Below, in pieces: positions 52,689-62,667 of a DNA stretch of 64,000 nt. The notes beneath the pieces were generated by a model. That model had not been told where the DNA came from, did no database searches, and saw only the letters and a program-made list of their open reading frames with translations. Each line of letters begins with the position of its first letter. Positions within the stretch are counted from its first letter, which is position 1. The stretch lies in the NCBI RefSeq assembly GCF_012848475.1, contig NZ_CP051666.1, positions 1,701,501 to 1,765,500 of the forward strand, in the 5' to 3' direction. Origin of the DNA: Marinobacterium sp. LSUCC0821 (GTDB lineage Bacteria; Pseudomonadota; Gammaproteobacteria; Pseudomonadales; Balneatricaceae). Position numbers and translations under genes: made by a program.

Positions 52689-54704
52689 TTAAAAATCGTC
52701 GAGAAGATTCTTAAGACCTGCCAAGGTCTGTTTGCCACGCGCCTTATTACGCTCCGGATCCATCTCGCCCTGCCCTTCACGCTCGATATCCTCTTCAGGC
52801 AGCTCATCTAGGAAACGGCTTGGTTCACAGCTCTGCCACTCACCAAATTGACGCCGTTTCTTTGCCAAGGTCATCGCTAGGGTGCGCTGTGCTCGGGTAA
52901 TACCCACATAGGCAAGACGACGCTCCTCTTCGATGGTGTCAGATTCGATGCTGTTTCTATGCGGCAGCAACTCCTCTTCCATTCCCATTAGGTAGACGTG
53001 TGGAAACTCCAACCCTTTCGAGGCGTGCAGGGTCATCAACTGCACACGATCGGAGTCATCCTCCTCCTCTTGACGCTCAAGAAGGTCGAGCAGAACCAAA
53101 CGGCTTATCGCATCCTCGATGCCGGCATCGGGATCATCTTCCTGAATACGCTCAAGTGAAGCGCGCAGCGAATCAACAAGGAACCAGACGTTTTGTATGC
53201 GCTTCTCGGCAATCACATCACTAGAAGCGTTCGCTTTAATCCAATCTTCGTAGCCGATCTCGGTAATCAGGTCACGCACTGCAGAGATAGGATCGCTCCC
53301 TAAACACATAGCGTGCAGGTGCTCAATCATGGCGCTGAATTCACGCAAGCGATTCAGTGCGGCCGATTTGAGGTGATGCTCTACCCCCAACTCGTCAATC
53401 GCTGCAAAGAGGCTTATGTGGCGTTCTGTCGCATATTCCCCAAGTGCTTGCAGAGTTGCAGGACCAATCTCGCGACGTGGCACGTTGATGATACGCAGGA
53501 AAGCGTTGTCATCATCACGGTTGATAAGCACTTTGAAATAGCTCATCAAATCTTTGATCTCTGCGCGAGCAAAGAAGCTGGTCCCGCCACTCAATTTGTA
53601 GGGCACTTTGAAGTTCTGCATCTTGATCTCAAGCAGACGCGCTTGGAAGTTACCTCGATAGAGAACAGCGAAATCTTTAAACGGAGCTCGCTCTCGCAAA
53701 TGTCGCTCGAGTATTTCTGTCGCAATGCGCTCACACTCTGCCTCTTCATTCGGCAGGTGTATTAAGCGTATTGGATCGCCCATACCCATCTCGCTCCAGA
53801 GCGTCTTTTCAAAAACGTGCGGATTATTGGCAATGAGAGTGTTGGCCGCTTTAAGAATACGACTCGTTGAGCGGTAGTTCTGCTCAAGTTTGACTAGTTT
53901 TAAACTCGGAAAATCTTTTGCAAGCTGGACCAGGTTTTCAGGCCGCGCGCCACGCCAAGCATAGATAGATTGATCATCATCACCCACGACCGTTAAACCG
54001 GTACGGTGTCCAACCAGCTGACGCACCAAACGGTACTGCGACAAGTTAGTATCTTGATACTCATCCACCAACAGATAACGAATGCGATTTTGCCAACGTT
54101 GTAATACTTCAGGATGCTGATCAAAGAGACGCACAGGCACTAAAATCAGGTCATCAAAATCGACTGCATTGTATGCCCGCAAGTGGCGCTCATAGGCTTC
54201 ATAAGCGCGGGCACATAAGATATCTAAGGGCTCAGTCGATGCTGCAATCGCCTGCTGCGGCGTCATCATCTCGTTTTTCCAATTCGAGATCTGACTCTGT
54301 ACCACATTGATCTTATCGCTATCCTCTTTCTGATCGAGCAGAAGATCGCGCAGCAGAATACGAGAATCCTGATCATCGAATAGCGAGAAGCCTGGCTTCA
54401 TTCCAAGGGTTTTATGTTCACGGCGAAGTATGGTGAGACCGAGGTTGTGAAACGTGGAGACGATCAATCCACGCGCTGCTTTACCACTCACAAGCGTATT
54501 TACACGCTCCTTCATTTCGCGCGATGCTTTATTAGTAAAGGTGACCGCTGCGATGTGACGCGCTTCGATACCACAGGTCTCAATCAAGTAGGCGATTTTA
54601 CGAGTAATTACACTCGTTTTGCCTGAACCTGCACCCGCAAGAACCAGCAGCGGACCGCTAATATACTCAACTGCTTCTTGTTGACGGGGATTAAGACGAG
54701 ACAT
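52689..54704 (-). CDS. rep: ATP-dependent DNA helicase Rep
   Basis: This 3'-5' superfamily 1 helicase helps replication forks past obstacles. The 671-residue product has Walker A GAGSGKTSVITRKIAYL, motif II VDEYQDTNLSQY, motif III VVGDDDQSIYAWRGA and motif VI VGITRAQRTLAMT. Length matches Rep rather than the 720-residue UvrD, and the N-terminus MSRLNPRQQEAVEYISGPLL is Rep-like. It lacks a neighbour with an obvious functional link. Confidence 0.95.
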   Translation of the reverse strand: MSRLNPRQQEAVEYISGPLLVLAGAGSGKTSVITRKIAYLIETCGIEARHIAAVTFTNKASREMKERVNTLVSGKAARGLIVSTFHNLGLTILRREHKTLGMKPGFSLFDDQDSRILLRDLLLDQKEDSDKINVVQSQISNWKNEMMTPQQAIAASTEPLDILCARAYEAYERHLRAYNAVDFDDLILVPVRLFDQHPEVLQRWQNRIRYLLVDEYQDTNLSQYRLVRQLVGHRTGLTVVGDDDQSIYAWRGARPENLVQLAKDFPSLKLVKLEQNYRSTSRILKAANTLIANNPHVFEKTLWSEMGMGDPIRLIHLPNEEAECERIATEILERHLRERAPFKDFAVLYRGNFQARLLEIKMQNFKVPYKLSGGTSFFARAEIKDLMSYFKVLINRDDDNAFLRIINVPRREIGPATLQALGEYATERHISLFAAIDELGVEHHLKSAALNRLREFSAMIEHLHAMCLGSDPISAVRDLITEIGYEDWIKANASSDVIAEKRIQNVWFLVDSLRASLERIQEDDPDAGIEDAISRLVLLDLLERQEEEDDSDRVQLMTLHASKGLEFPHVYLMGMEEELLPHRNSIESDTIEEERRLAYVGITRAQRTLAMTLAKKRRQFGEWQSCEPSRFLDELPEEDIEREGQGEMDPERNKARGKQTLAGLKNLLDDF

Positions 54705-54771
54705 CGACCTTGGACTGTAAATTGGAATGGGCGCACAGTTTACACTGTGTTACCCAACAGCCCAAGATCAC

Positions 54772-56261
54772 TTAGCGACGATAACTCAACGCCTCCATCA
54801 GATGCGACACCTCAACTTGCTCAGCACCGATTAAATCGGCCAATGTAATCGCAACTCGCAAGGCCCTATGACAGGCACGAGCCGAAAGCTGCAGGCGCTC
54901 TGCCATTGTCATGAAGGGTTGTGTCAGGTGTGAATTTTCTTTCAGAAATTGCTGAAGTTCACCTGCAGATAAAGCTGAGTTCAATTTCCCCTGCCTCTGC
55001 AGTTGTCGCTGCTGTGCTGCCGCTACACGCGCTCGAACTGTCGCGCTCGACTCTTCATTTGAATCGCCCAGCAAGAGATCCCCTGTGGGAACGGCTGAAA
55101 GACCCAGTCGCATATCAAATCGATCCAAAAGCGGCCCAGAGACACGTCCCTGATATCTATCAATAGCAGACTGCGAACAGTGACATCGCTCTGTGCCGTC
55201 CTCGTAATAGCCACAAGGACAGGGATTCATAGCTGCAATAAGGGCAAAACGAGCAGGATAGCGAACGGTACCTGCCACTCTTGAGATTAGTATCTCACCT
55301 GTCTCAAGTGGCTCACGCAGCACCTCAAGAACAGATCGCGGAAACTCAGGCAGCTCATCTAAAAAGAGCACACCTTGATGTGCTAGCGAGATCTCGCCGG
55401 GTCTGGGTGAAGAACCGCCCCCCACCATTGCTGTCGAAGATGCACTGTGATGAGGTGAACGAAAGGGACGCACCCCTGCAAAAATACGCTCGATCTCCAG
55501 CCCAGCAACAGAGTGGATACTGGCTGCCTCAACACAGGCGGTAAGCTCAAGCGGAGGTAAAATCGTTGGCAGACAGGATGCGAGAAGACTTTTCCGCTTC
55601 CAGGCGGCCCGGAAAATAGTAGATTGTGCATTCCCGCCGCTGCCACTTCCAAGGCTCTTCTTGCCAAGGGTTGGCCCCGCACATCACGCAAATCTACAGA
55701 GAAGCGCTGTCTACTTGTTTGTCGTTTTTGAGGTTCGGTCTCTAAAAGCTTTGGCTGACTCAACAACTCACACATCTCATAGAGGGTATTGGCTGCTACC
55801 ACTCGAGTTGCACCCGCAAGCTCAGCTTCCTGAGCATTTAAAGGTGAAATAACTATCCGTCGGCCAAGTTTTTCGCAGGCAAAAGCAGCAGGAAATAGCC
55901 CTTTTACCGGGTGAAGCTTGCCATCCAACCCAAGCTCTGCAAACAGCTCTGCTTCATCCAAATGAGTGGTACTGAGTTGGTTTGATGCGATCAAGATGCC
56001 TAATGCGATCGCGAGATCGTAGCGCCCTCCCTCTTTAGGTAGGTCGGCGGGTGATAGATTGACGGTTATGCGTCGATGCGGGTAGTCAAAGCCTGCGTTT
56101 AAAAGTGCGCTGCGAACACGTTCGCGACTTTCACGAACAGCAGTTTCAGCCATACCGACGATGGCAAAAGAGGGGAGTCCTCCTGAGAGGTGCACCTCTA
56201 CTCGAACGAGAGGTGCATCAATACCGAGCTGCGCCCGGCTATAAAGTGTAGCCAATGACAT
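54772..56261 (-). pseudogene. comM: comM (YifB, Mg-chelatase-like AAA ATPase) split by a frameshift
   Basis: ComM is a hexameric helicase that promotes branch migration in natural transformation. The N-terminal half (about 220 codons from ATG at 56261) is normal through [10 protein letters not shown]. It then leaves frame in a run of four T at 55590-55593 (AAAA on the coding strand) and stops at 55383. The C-terminal half continues in another frame to 54772 ([36 protein letters not shown]). Inserting one A restores [14 protein letters not shown] and a continuous product of about 496 residues, the normal length. It could be a true mutation, phase variation or an assembly error. Confidence 0.88.
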
Positions 56262-56301
56262 GACACCATCCTTGTGTCTATGCAGTTAGGCTTATGTTCG
56301 G

Positions 56302-56547
56302 TTATTTAGCCGATTCTAGCTCCGCCACCTTGGCTTCTAACTGCTCTAATTTTTCACGAGTTCGCTGCAGTACAGCTGACTGAGCATCAAACTCTTCACG
56401 TGTTACAAGATCCAGTTTAGCAAAACTTGTCTGAAGCATAGTTTTAATCTGCTGCTGCACCATATCCTGGCCCGGCAGTTCCGCCTTACCTTGCATCAAC
56501 TGTGTCATTGTTTGGCTAATGGATTCGAATACTTTTGGATCAATCAT
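56302..56547 (-). CDS. ubiK: UbiK (YqiC/BMFP family) accessory factor
   Basis: This is an 81-residue, mostly alpha-helical protein that helps the ubiquinone biosynthesis complex and has membrane-fusogenic properties. It starts MIDPKVFESISQTMTQLM and has a C-terminal coiled coil (VLQRTREKLEQLEAKVAELE), both diagnostic of the family. It is next to comM, as in many proteobacteria. The upstream region holds the glnK promoter elements in the opposite orientation. Confidence 0.93.
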   Translation of the reverse strand: MIDPKVFESISQTMTQLMQGKAELPGQDMVQQQIKTMLQTSFAKLDLVTREEFDAQSAVLQRTREKLEQLEAKVAELESAK

Positions 56548-56632
56548 CTCTCTACTCCAACAATTTTAGACACTATACCAGAGCCCCTTTCTGAAGCTGT
56601 AGAGATGCCCCAGAAAAAAGCACCAAGCGACC

Positions 56633-56664
56633 GCACCAAATTAGTGCGCGCACCATTTTGGTGC
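56633..56664 (+). promoter_or_regulatory. Two NtrC enhancer sites upstream of glnK-amtB
   Basis: GCACCAAATTAGTGC (56633-56647) and GCACCATTTTGGTGC (56650-56664) both fit GCAC-N7-GTGC, with centres 17 bp apart. They lie about 90-120 bp upstream of the sigma-54 promoter, the normal enhancer distance. Confidence 0.82.
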
Positions 56665-56754
56665 TTGGTTTACGCACCAAGTTATGGATTTCCCAATTCA
56701 CCCTAAGCACAAATAATAACATAAGCTATTGATTTATATATAAATGTAAAAAGT

Positions 56755-57176
<422 letters not shown>

Positions 57177-57211
57177 TTTTTGATTACTGAGCCTGTTTGG
57201 AGGGCATAGTT

Positions 57212-58471
57212 ATGGAAGAACTACTCAATACAACAGCTGGAGATGTTACTCAGCTGAAGTACGCACTAGATACTTTCTACTTCCTAGTATGTGGTGCATT
57301 GGTTATGTGGATGGCCGGCGGCTTTGCAATGCTGGAAGCGGGTCTTGTTCGTTCAAAGAACACCACTGAAATTCTAACTAAGAACATCGCGCTATACGCT
57401 ATCGCTTGTATCATGTACTTCGTAAGTGGTTACGCGATCATGTACGGCGGTGAATACTTCCTAAGCGGTATCACTGGCGATGGTTTCACTGGCGCAGAAG
57501 AGCCTGCTACTTACGCACCATCTGCTGACTTCTTCTTCCAGGTAGTATTCGTTGCAACTGCAATGTCTATCGTATCTGGTGCTGTTGCAGAGCGCATGAA
57601 GCTTTGGTCTTTCCTAGTTTTTGCTGTGGTAATGACTGGTTTCATCTACCCAATGGAAGGTTCTTGGACTTGGGGCGGCAACGCAGTATTCGGCATGTAC
57701 ACACTGGGCGACCTAGGTTTCTCTGACTTTGCAGGTTCTGGCATCGTACACATGGCTGGTGCAGCTGCTGCGCTTGCTGGTGTTCTTCTGCTAGGTGCTC
57801 GTAAAGGCAAATACGGTAAGAACGGCGAAATCAACGCGATCCCTGGTGCTAACCTACCAATGGCAACTCTAGGTACATTCATCCTATGGTTGGGTTGGTT
57901 CGGCTTCAACGGCGGTTCAGTACTAGCAACTTCTGATGTATCAAACGCTAACTCTGTAGCCGTGGTGTTCATGAACACTAACGCAGCAGCAGCGGGTGGT
58001 GCAGTTGCAGCACTAGTCCTAGCTCGGATCCTGTTCGGTAAAGCAGACCTTACAATGGCACTTAACGGTGCGCTTGCAGGTCTTGTAGCAATCACTGCTG
58101 AACCTTCAACTCCAACTGCGCTTGAAGCACACATCTTCGGTGCACTAGGTGGTCTTCTGGTTGTCTTCTCTATCCTAACGCTGGATAAGATGAAAATTGA
58201 CGATCCTGTCGGTGCTATCTCTGTACACGGTGTTGTTGGCTTCCTAGGTCTAATGCTTGTACCAGTAACTAACGACGGTGCTAGCTTCTCTGGTCAGCTT
58301 ATCGGCGCGGCAACTATCTTTGGTTGGGTGTTTGTATGTAGCTTGATCGTATGGGGCATCATCAAAGCAGTGATGGGTGTACGCGTAAGCGAAGAGGAAG
58401 AGTACGAAGGTGTCGATATCTCTGAATGTGGTATGGAAGCGTACCCAGAGTTCGTAACCTCACGTAAGTAA
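57212..58471 (+). CDS. amtB: Ammonium transporter AmtB
   Basis: This 419-residue channel has eleven helices. It contains the N-terminal FAMLEAGLVRSKNTTEIL, the family signature FAGSGIVHMAGAAAALAG, and the twin-histidine pore residues in GSGIVHM and HGVVGF. A strong GGAGG precedes the ATG at 57212; an ATG-like start 15 nt earlier would be less well placed. It starts 35 nt after glnK and is followed by a terminator. Confidence 0.96.
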   Translation: MEELLNTTAGDVTQLKYALDTFYFLVCGALVMWMAGGFAMLEAGLVRSKNTTEILTKNIALYAIACIMYFVSGYAIMYGGEYFLSGITGDGFTGAEEPATYAPSADFFFQVVFVATAMSIVSGAVAERMKLWSFLVFAVVMTGFIYPMEGSWTWGGNAVFGMYTLGDLGFSDFAGSGIVHMAGAAAALAGVLLLGARKGKYGKNGEINAIPGANLPMATLGTFILWLGWFGFNGGSVLATSDVSNANSVAVVFMNTNAAAAGGAVAALVLARILFGKADLTMALNGALAGLVAITAEPSTPTALEAHIFGALGGLLVVFSILTLDKMKIDDPVGAISVHGVVGFLGLMLVPVTNDGASFSGQLIGAATIFGWVFVCSLIVWGIIKAVMGVRVSEEEEYEGVDISECGMEAYPEFVTSRK

Positions 58472-58532
58472 ATGCTCATTCTCAATATTTAGGTTGTTGA
58501 AACCACGGGCTCAGGGATGGGCCCATTCTCCA

Positions 58533-58561
58533 CCCCTACCTCCAAGGTAGGGGCTTTTTTC
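58533..58561 (+). terminator. Terminator after amtB
   Basis: CCCCTACCT and AGGTAGGGG pair around CCA and are followed by C and seven T. It separates glnK-amtB from the second PII gene. Confidence 0.9.
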
Positions 58562-58669
58562 GTTTTACGACCTAGGACTCCTTGAGCCTTTTGAGAACAG
58601 AGTACATAATGCATAGCAGACAAAGTATTGAGACAAACTACCCGCAAGGCTAGTCTCACCCAACTATAG

Positions 58670-59017
<348 letters not shown>

Positions 59018-59029
59018 ACCGAACAGACT

Positions 59030-59066
59030 AAACTGCCGTTCCCTACTTAGTAGCGAGCGGCAGTTT
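59030..59066. terminator. Bidirectional hairpin between the second PII gene and the kinase gene
   Basis: AAACTGCCG and CGGCAGTTT pair across a 19-nt loop that contains the stop of the convergent kinase gene. T-rich sequence follows on the plus strand. Confidence 0.65.
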
Positions 59067-60305
59067 TATTTCTACCCTAAGGCCAGTGCCTTCTGGCGAA
59101 GTAAATATCACCGATCCGCCGACACGCTCCGCAGCACGCGCTACGATACTTAGCCCTAAACCATACCCTTTAGAACTTTTACCCCGTCGGAATGGTTCGG
59201 CCAAAGATGCCAATAGTTCAGGTGCGACACCATCACCTGTATCAGATACAACCAGCTTGAGCGTGTGTGCAGAGGATGAAGCCGACACTGTGACAGCCGT
59301 CCCCTCGGATGTGTGATTGATCGCATTATTAAGAAGATTGGAGAGGATTCTCTGCAGCGGCTCTCTCGAGATATTCGCATCAGCTCGCAACTCTGAAGTA
59401 ACCAGTGAGAACGAATGATTCGGACCCAATATCTGGGCCTCTTCTATACTCTGTTCCAGCAGTTCAGTGACCGACTCTTGAGGAGAATCAGCCATCTCCT
59501 GCGCCTCTCTAGCGAGAGAGAGAATTTCAGAAATGAGCGCATCCAGGTTGCCACACTCACGCAGGATTCGCTGAAGTGACTTATCATCGACACCCCAGCG
59601 CTGTTCTGCGAGCCCAGCTGCCGCTTGCAGGCGCGCTAACGGTGCTCGCAGTTCATGTGAAACGTCTTGTAGTAGACGCTGCTGCGTATCTAGCGTCTGC
59701 TCTACATAGTCCGCCATGGAGTTAAACTCACGCGCCAGCTCACCCAGCTCATCACGACGCTCAACCACCTTACCTTCGGCTCGGGTAGAGAGATTTCGTT
59801 TAAGGTAGAGGTGTCGAACAAAGCTTCGCAAAATGTTGATTGGCCGCACCACGATCCAGGTAACCAACATACTGCTCAGGAAGGAGACCGCTAGCACCCA
59901 CAGAACTTGGAAGGAGAGGACAAAGCCGACTAAGCGATCGACCAGTCGGGCCGTACGGGTTTTTGGATAGAATACTTTGTAGCGGTCACCATCGTAGGCG
60001 GTAACATCAAACTCAGCCAATTCACGATCTTGGGTGCGCTTCTCGCCATAGATAAAGTCATTATCTTTAACGCTATAGATCCAGATAGGCAGACGGTGCC
60101 CGCCCAAACGCTCTCTTGGTGTACCGTGTTCATAGTCGTTAATTAGCTCACGAGCTGTGGACTGGGCGCGCTCTTGGGTAATCGCATTCTCTTGATAGAG
60201 ATCGGAAAAGGCTAGAAACAGTACCAAACTAACCAGGATGCCGAACATACTGACCAGCCAAACCGCACCGAAGATGCGCCAAAATAGGTGCTGATACCAA
60301 CGCAT
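59043..60305 (-). CDS. CpxA-like sensor histidine kinase
   Basis: This 420-residue inner-membrane kinase has two transmembrane helices (about 10-32 and 130-155), a short periplasmic domain, a HAMP domain and a catalytic core. The phosphoacceptor histidine is in LLQDVSHELRAPLARLQ, and the ATP-binding N and G boxes are ILSNLLNNAINHTSEG and KGYGLGLSIVARAAERVG. It is encoded 3 nt after the response regulator gene. The Cpx link comes from the Spy/CpxP-like gene and CpxR box next door, so it would sense envelope stress. Confidence 0.88.
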   Translation of the reverse strand: MRWYQHLFWRIFGAVWLVSMFGILVSLVLFLAFSDLYQENAITQERAQSTARELINDYEHGTPRERLGGHRLPIWIYSVKDNDFIYGEKRTQDRELAEFDVTAYDGDRYKVFYPKTRTARLVDRLVGFVLSFQVLWVLAVSFLSSMLVTWIVVRPINILRSFVRHLYLKRNLSTRAEGKVVERRDELGELAREFNSMADYVEQTLDTQQRLLQDVSHELRAPLARLQAAAGLAEQRWGVDDKSLQRILRECGNLDALISEILSLAREAQEMADSPQESVTELLEQSIEEAQILGPNHSFSLVTSELRADANISREPLQRILSNLLNNAINHTSEGTAVTVSASSSAHTLKLVVSDTGDGVAPELLASLAEPFRRGKSSKGYGLGLSIVARAAERVGGSVIFTSPEGTGLRVEIKLPLATK

Positions 60306-60308
60306 CGA

Positions 60309-61013
60309 TTACTGCCCCTGCGGCAGGATTAACTGGTAACCCTCACCACGCACTGTCTTAATCAAATCCGCCAATCCCGCTTCAACTTGATCCAATTTAG
60401 CTCTGACACGACTAACATGGACATCGATCGAGCGGTCGTAAGCCGTCAATTTGCGATGGAGTACCTGCTCGGTCAACCACTCCTTAGTCACGACCGTACC
60501 TGCCTTCTCCATCAACAGGTGGAGTACATTGAACTCTGCACTGGTCAGCGCTAGGGGCTGATCTTTAGCCATTACAATGCGCGTTTGTGTGTTAAGTAGA
60601 ATTCCCGCTATCGAGAACTCTTCCGCCTGCTTAGGCGCTACCATCGCTGCAGAGCGACGTAAAACCGCTTTAATGCGTGCTAGAAGCTCTCGCGGGTTTG
60701 CAGGCTTAGGCATATAGTCATCCGCTCCCATCTCCAATCCCAATATGCGGTCTATATCATCGCCACGACCAGTCAGCATAATTACTGGGGTAGAGATCTT
60801 AGGGCGTATCTGCTGCAGCAACTCTAAACCCGAAATGCCTGGCATCATGATGTCGAATACACAGAGATCATATGCTTCCCCCGCATCAAATCGCGCAAGG
60901 GCCGCTTCACCTGAGTCTGCATAGGATATTGAATAGCCCTCATTCTCTAGGTACTCACCGAGCATCTCAGTCAGTTCAACATCATCATCAACAAGTAACA
61001 GATTAGCAGCCAT
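60309..61013 (-). CDS. CpxR-like response regulator (OmpR family)
   Basis: This 234-residue regulator has a receiver domain with the phospho-aspartate in YDLCVFDIMMPGISG, Thr and Lys switch residues (PVIMLTGRGDD and MPKPANPREL), and an OmpR-type winged helix (VTKEWLTEQVLHRKLTAYDRS). It is divergent from the Spy/CpxP-like gene; the perfect CpxR box between them suggests that it activates both. Named as CpxR-like on that context. Confidence 0.88.
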   Translation of the reverse strand: MAANLLLVDDDVELTEMLGEYLENEGYSISYADSGEAALARFDAGEAYDLCVFDIMMPGISGLELLQQIRPKISTPVIMLTGRGDDIDRILGLEMGADDYMPKPANPRELLARIKAVLRRSAAMVAPKQAEEFSIAGILLNTQTRIVMAKDQPLALTSAEFNVLHLLMEKAGTVVTKEWLTEQVLHRKLTAYDRSIDVHVSRVRAKLDQVEAGLADLIKTVRGEGYQLILPQGQ

Positions 61014-61074
61014 TGGAGCTCCTTAAGCATTCGATACGAACAGTGTAACGGCTAATGGTTTGAACTCGAAAAAC

Positions 61075-61089
61075 TTTACGCAACTTTAC
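61075..61089 (-). promoter_or_regulatory. CpxR box
   Basis: On the minus strand the sequence reads GTAAA-GTTGC-GTAAA, the exact CpxR consensus GTAAA-N5-GTAAA. It lies 62 bp upstream of the regulator start and 68 bp upstream of the Spy-like start. Confidence 0.8.
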
Positions 61090-61156
61090 GCTCTCTTAAC
61101 CCAACTTAGCATTTACATCGCTAATAATGATCTCAACGAAACGAGGAGAGATTCCC

Positions 61157-61570
61157 ATGAAAAAGACACTACTTGCTACATTGACTGCTGTAACTATCGC
61201 AACTGCTTCTATCGCTGGTATCGCATACGCTGATGGCGGCAAAGGACCAGAAGGCGCAGTAGAACGACTCACAGAAAAGCTTGGCCTAACGACTGAGCAG
61301 CAGGCTGAACTGAAAGTCCTATTCGACCAGCGCATAGCTGACCGCAAAGCGATGCAGGAGAACCTAACTCAGGAGCAACGCGAGAACATGCGTGAAAATG
61401 CCCGCGACGGCATGCGCGATCAGATGCACGCTCAGATCAAGTCAGTACTGACAGAAGAGCAGCTAGCGAAGTTTGACCAGATGCACGCTAATGAAGGCAA
61501 AGGCAAAGGCAAAGGTGATCGTCATGAGCGCGGCGAAGGTGGCCACGGCGGCAAAGGTGGAAAACACTAA
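61157..61570 (+). CDS. Spy/CpxP-like periplasmic protein
   Basis: This 137-residue precursor has a signal peptide (ATLTAVTIATASIAGIAYAD). The mature protein is helical and contains two LTxxQ-type repeats: KLGLTTEQQAELKVLFDQR and SVLTEEQLAKFDQM. This is the mark of the CpxP/Spy/ZraP chaperone family. The C-terminus is rich in Gly, His and Lys (GKGKGKGDRHERGEGGHG), perhaps a metal-binding tail. It starts from a divergent promoter with a CpxR box, so it is probably a Cpx-controlled chaperone or repressor. Confidence 0.88.
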   Translation: MKKTLLATLTAVTIATASIAGIAYADGGKGPEGAVERLTEKLGLTTEQQAELKVLFDQRIADRKAMQENLTQEQRENMRENARDGMRDQMHAQIKSVLTEEQLAKFDQMHANEGKGKGKGDRHERGEGGHGGKGGKH

Positions 61571-61610
61571 GCAACAATTCTCATCTGAATGAAGTTTTGA
61601 AACCACTTCC

Positions 61611-61635
61611 AAGGGAGCCTGAGGCTCCCTTTTTA
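61611..61635 (+). terminator. Terminator after the Spy-like gene
   Basis: AAGGGAGCC and GGCTCCCTT pair around TGA and are followed by four or five T. Confidence 0.88.
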
Positions 61636-61689
61636 TGTTCAGGACGAACGGTATTCCGTGCTGCCATAGATGGCATAAAACAGTTATGT

Positions 61690-62667
61690 TCAGACCCAAA
61701 GCGCCAGTAGGGCCGATACTAACCCTATAAACAGAGTTTCGAGGGCAATGAGTATGAGTAACGGTTTACTTATCCCACGCAATTTAGACGGTTGAGTACG
61801 CAAACCAATTGCTGCTATTGCAGCTATCAAAAACGAACTTGAGAGAAGCTGAATATTTGACTGCAGCATTGGCGGAATATGACCAAGTGAGTTAACAGTC
61901 ATTAACACAATGAATATCCAAAGAAAGCCCGGAACAGCAAACCCAGGCTTACCTTTCGTCACCCCTTTACGACTGTAAAATGTACCTAGCGCAAAAACAA
62001 TTGGGGCTAACATTGCTACACGTATTAACTTGATTAATGTTGCATCATCACCGGTCTCAGGTGACACGCTGTAGCCTGCTCCGACGACTTGGGCAACATC
62101 GTGAATAGAAGACCCAAGAAAGAATCCCAGTTGACGATCATCCATTCCGAGCCAGTGACCTAAAAGCGGATAAGCAACCATAGCTATAGCGCTCATTACG
62201 GTTATACCAATAATCGTTACAGCAGCGGCACGCTCAGAATTTTCATTTTTCGGGGAAACAGCGGCAATCGCAACTGTCGCCGACGCTCCGCAGATACCTA
62301 CACCGCACCCCGTTAGAGTTCCTAAATCACGTTCTAGACCTAAAAACCTTGCGATAAAAGTGCCAAACATGATTGTGGCAACAACCATGAGAGCGAGAAG
62401 GAAAAGAGTAAATGGACCGAAGTGGAGTAGAGCATCAAAAGATATTCTAGCCCCAAGTAGCGCGACACCTGCACGTAAAAGCGTTGTGGCACTGAAGTCC
62501 ACACCTAAGGAAACACCTGGTGCTTCATACAAAAAATTGGTCGCCAATCCTAACAGAAGGGACAACAACAAAACGGGAGTACCATAATGTTCTCCTAAAA
62601 AGGCAGCGGCTAACGCCACAATACCGACGACCAAAAAACCTGGCAGCCTTCGTTTAAATGCACTCAT
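61690..62667 (-). CDS. YeiH-family putative sulfate/sulfite exporter (UPF0324)
   Basis: This is a 325-residue membrane protein with about ten helices. The family signature is visible in the middle: CGVGICGASATVAIA, followed by FLGSSIHDVAQVVGAGY. Members are annotated as putative sulfate exporters; some are linked to taurine or sulfite. Its ATG overlaps the stop of the peroxidase gene (ATGA), so both form one operon. Substrate is uncertain. Confidence 0.87.
   Translation of the reverse strand: MSAFKRRLPGFLVVGIVALAAAFLGEHYGTPVLLLSLLLGLATNFLYEAPGVSLGVDFSATTLLRAGVALLGARISFDALLHFGPFTLFLLALMVVATIMFGTFIARFLGLERDLGTLTGCGVGICGASATVAIAAVSPKNENSERAAAVTIIGITVMSAIAMVAYPLLGHWLGMDDRQLGFFLGSSIHDVAQVVGAGYSVSPETGDDATLIKLIRVAMLAPIVFALGTFYSRKGVTKGKPGFAVPGFLWIFIVLMTVNSLGHIPPMLQSNIQLLSSSFLIAAIAAIGLRTQPSKLRGISKPLLILIALETLFIGLVSALLALWV

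Noticed and set aside
53313-53765. A 150-codon plus-strand ORF
   Set aside because: It is antisense to rep, which has all helicase motifs.
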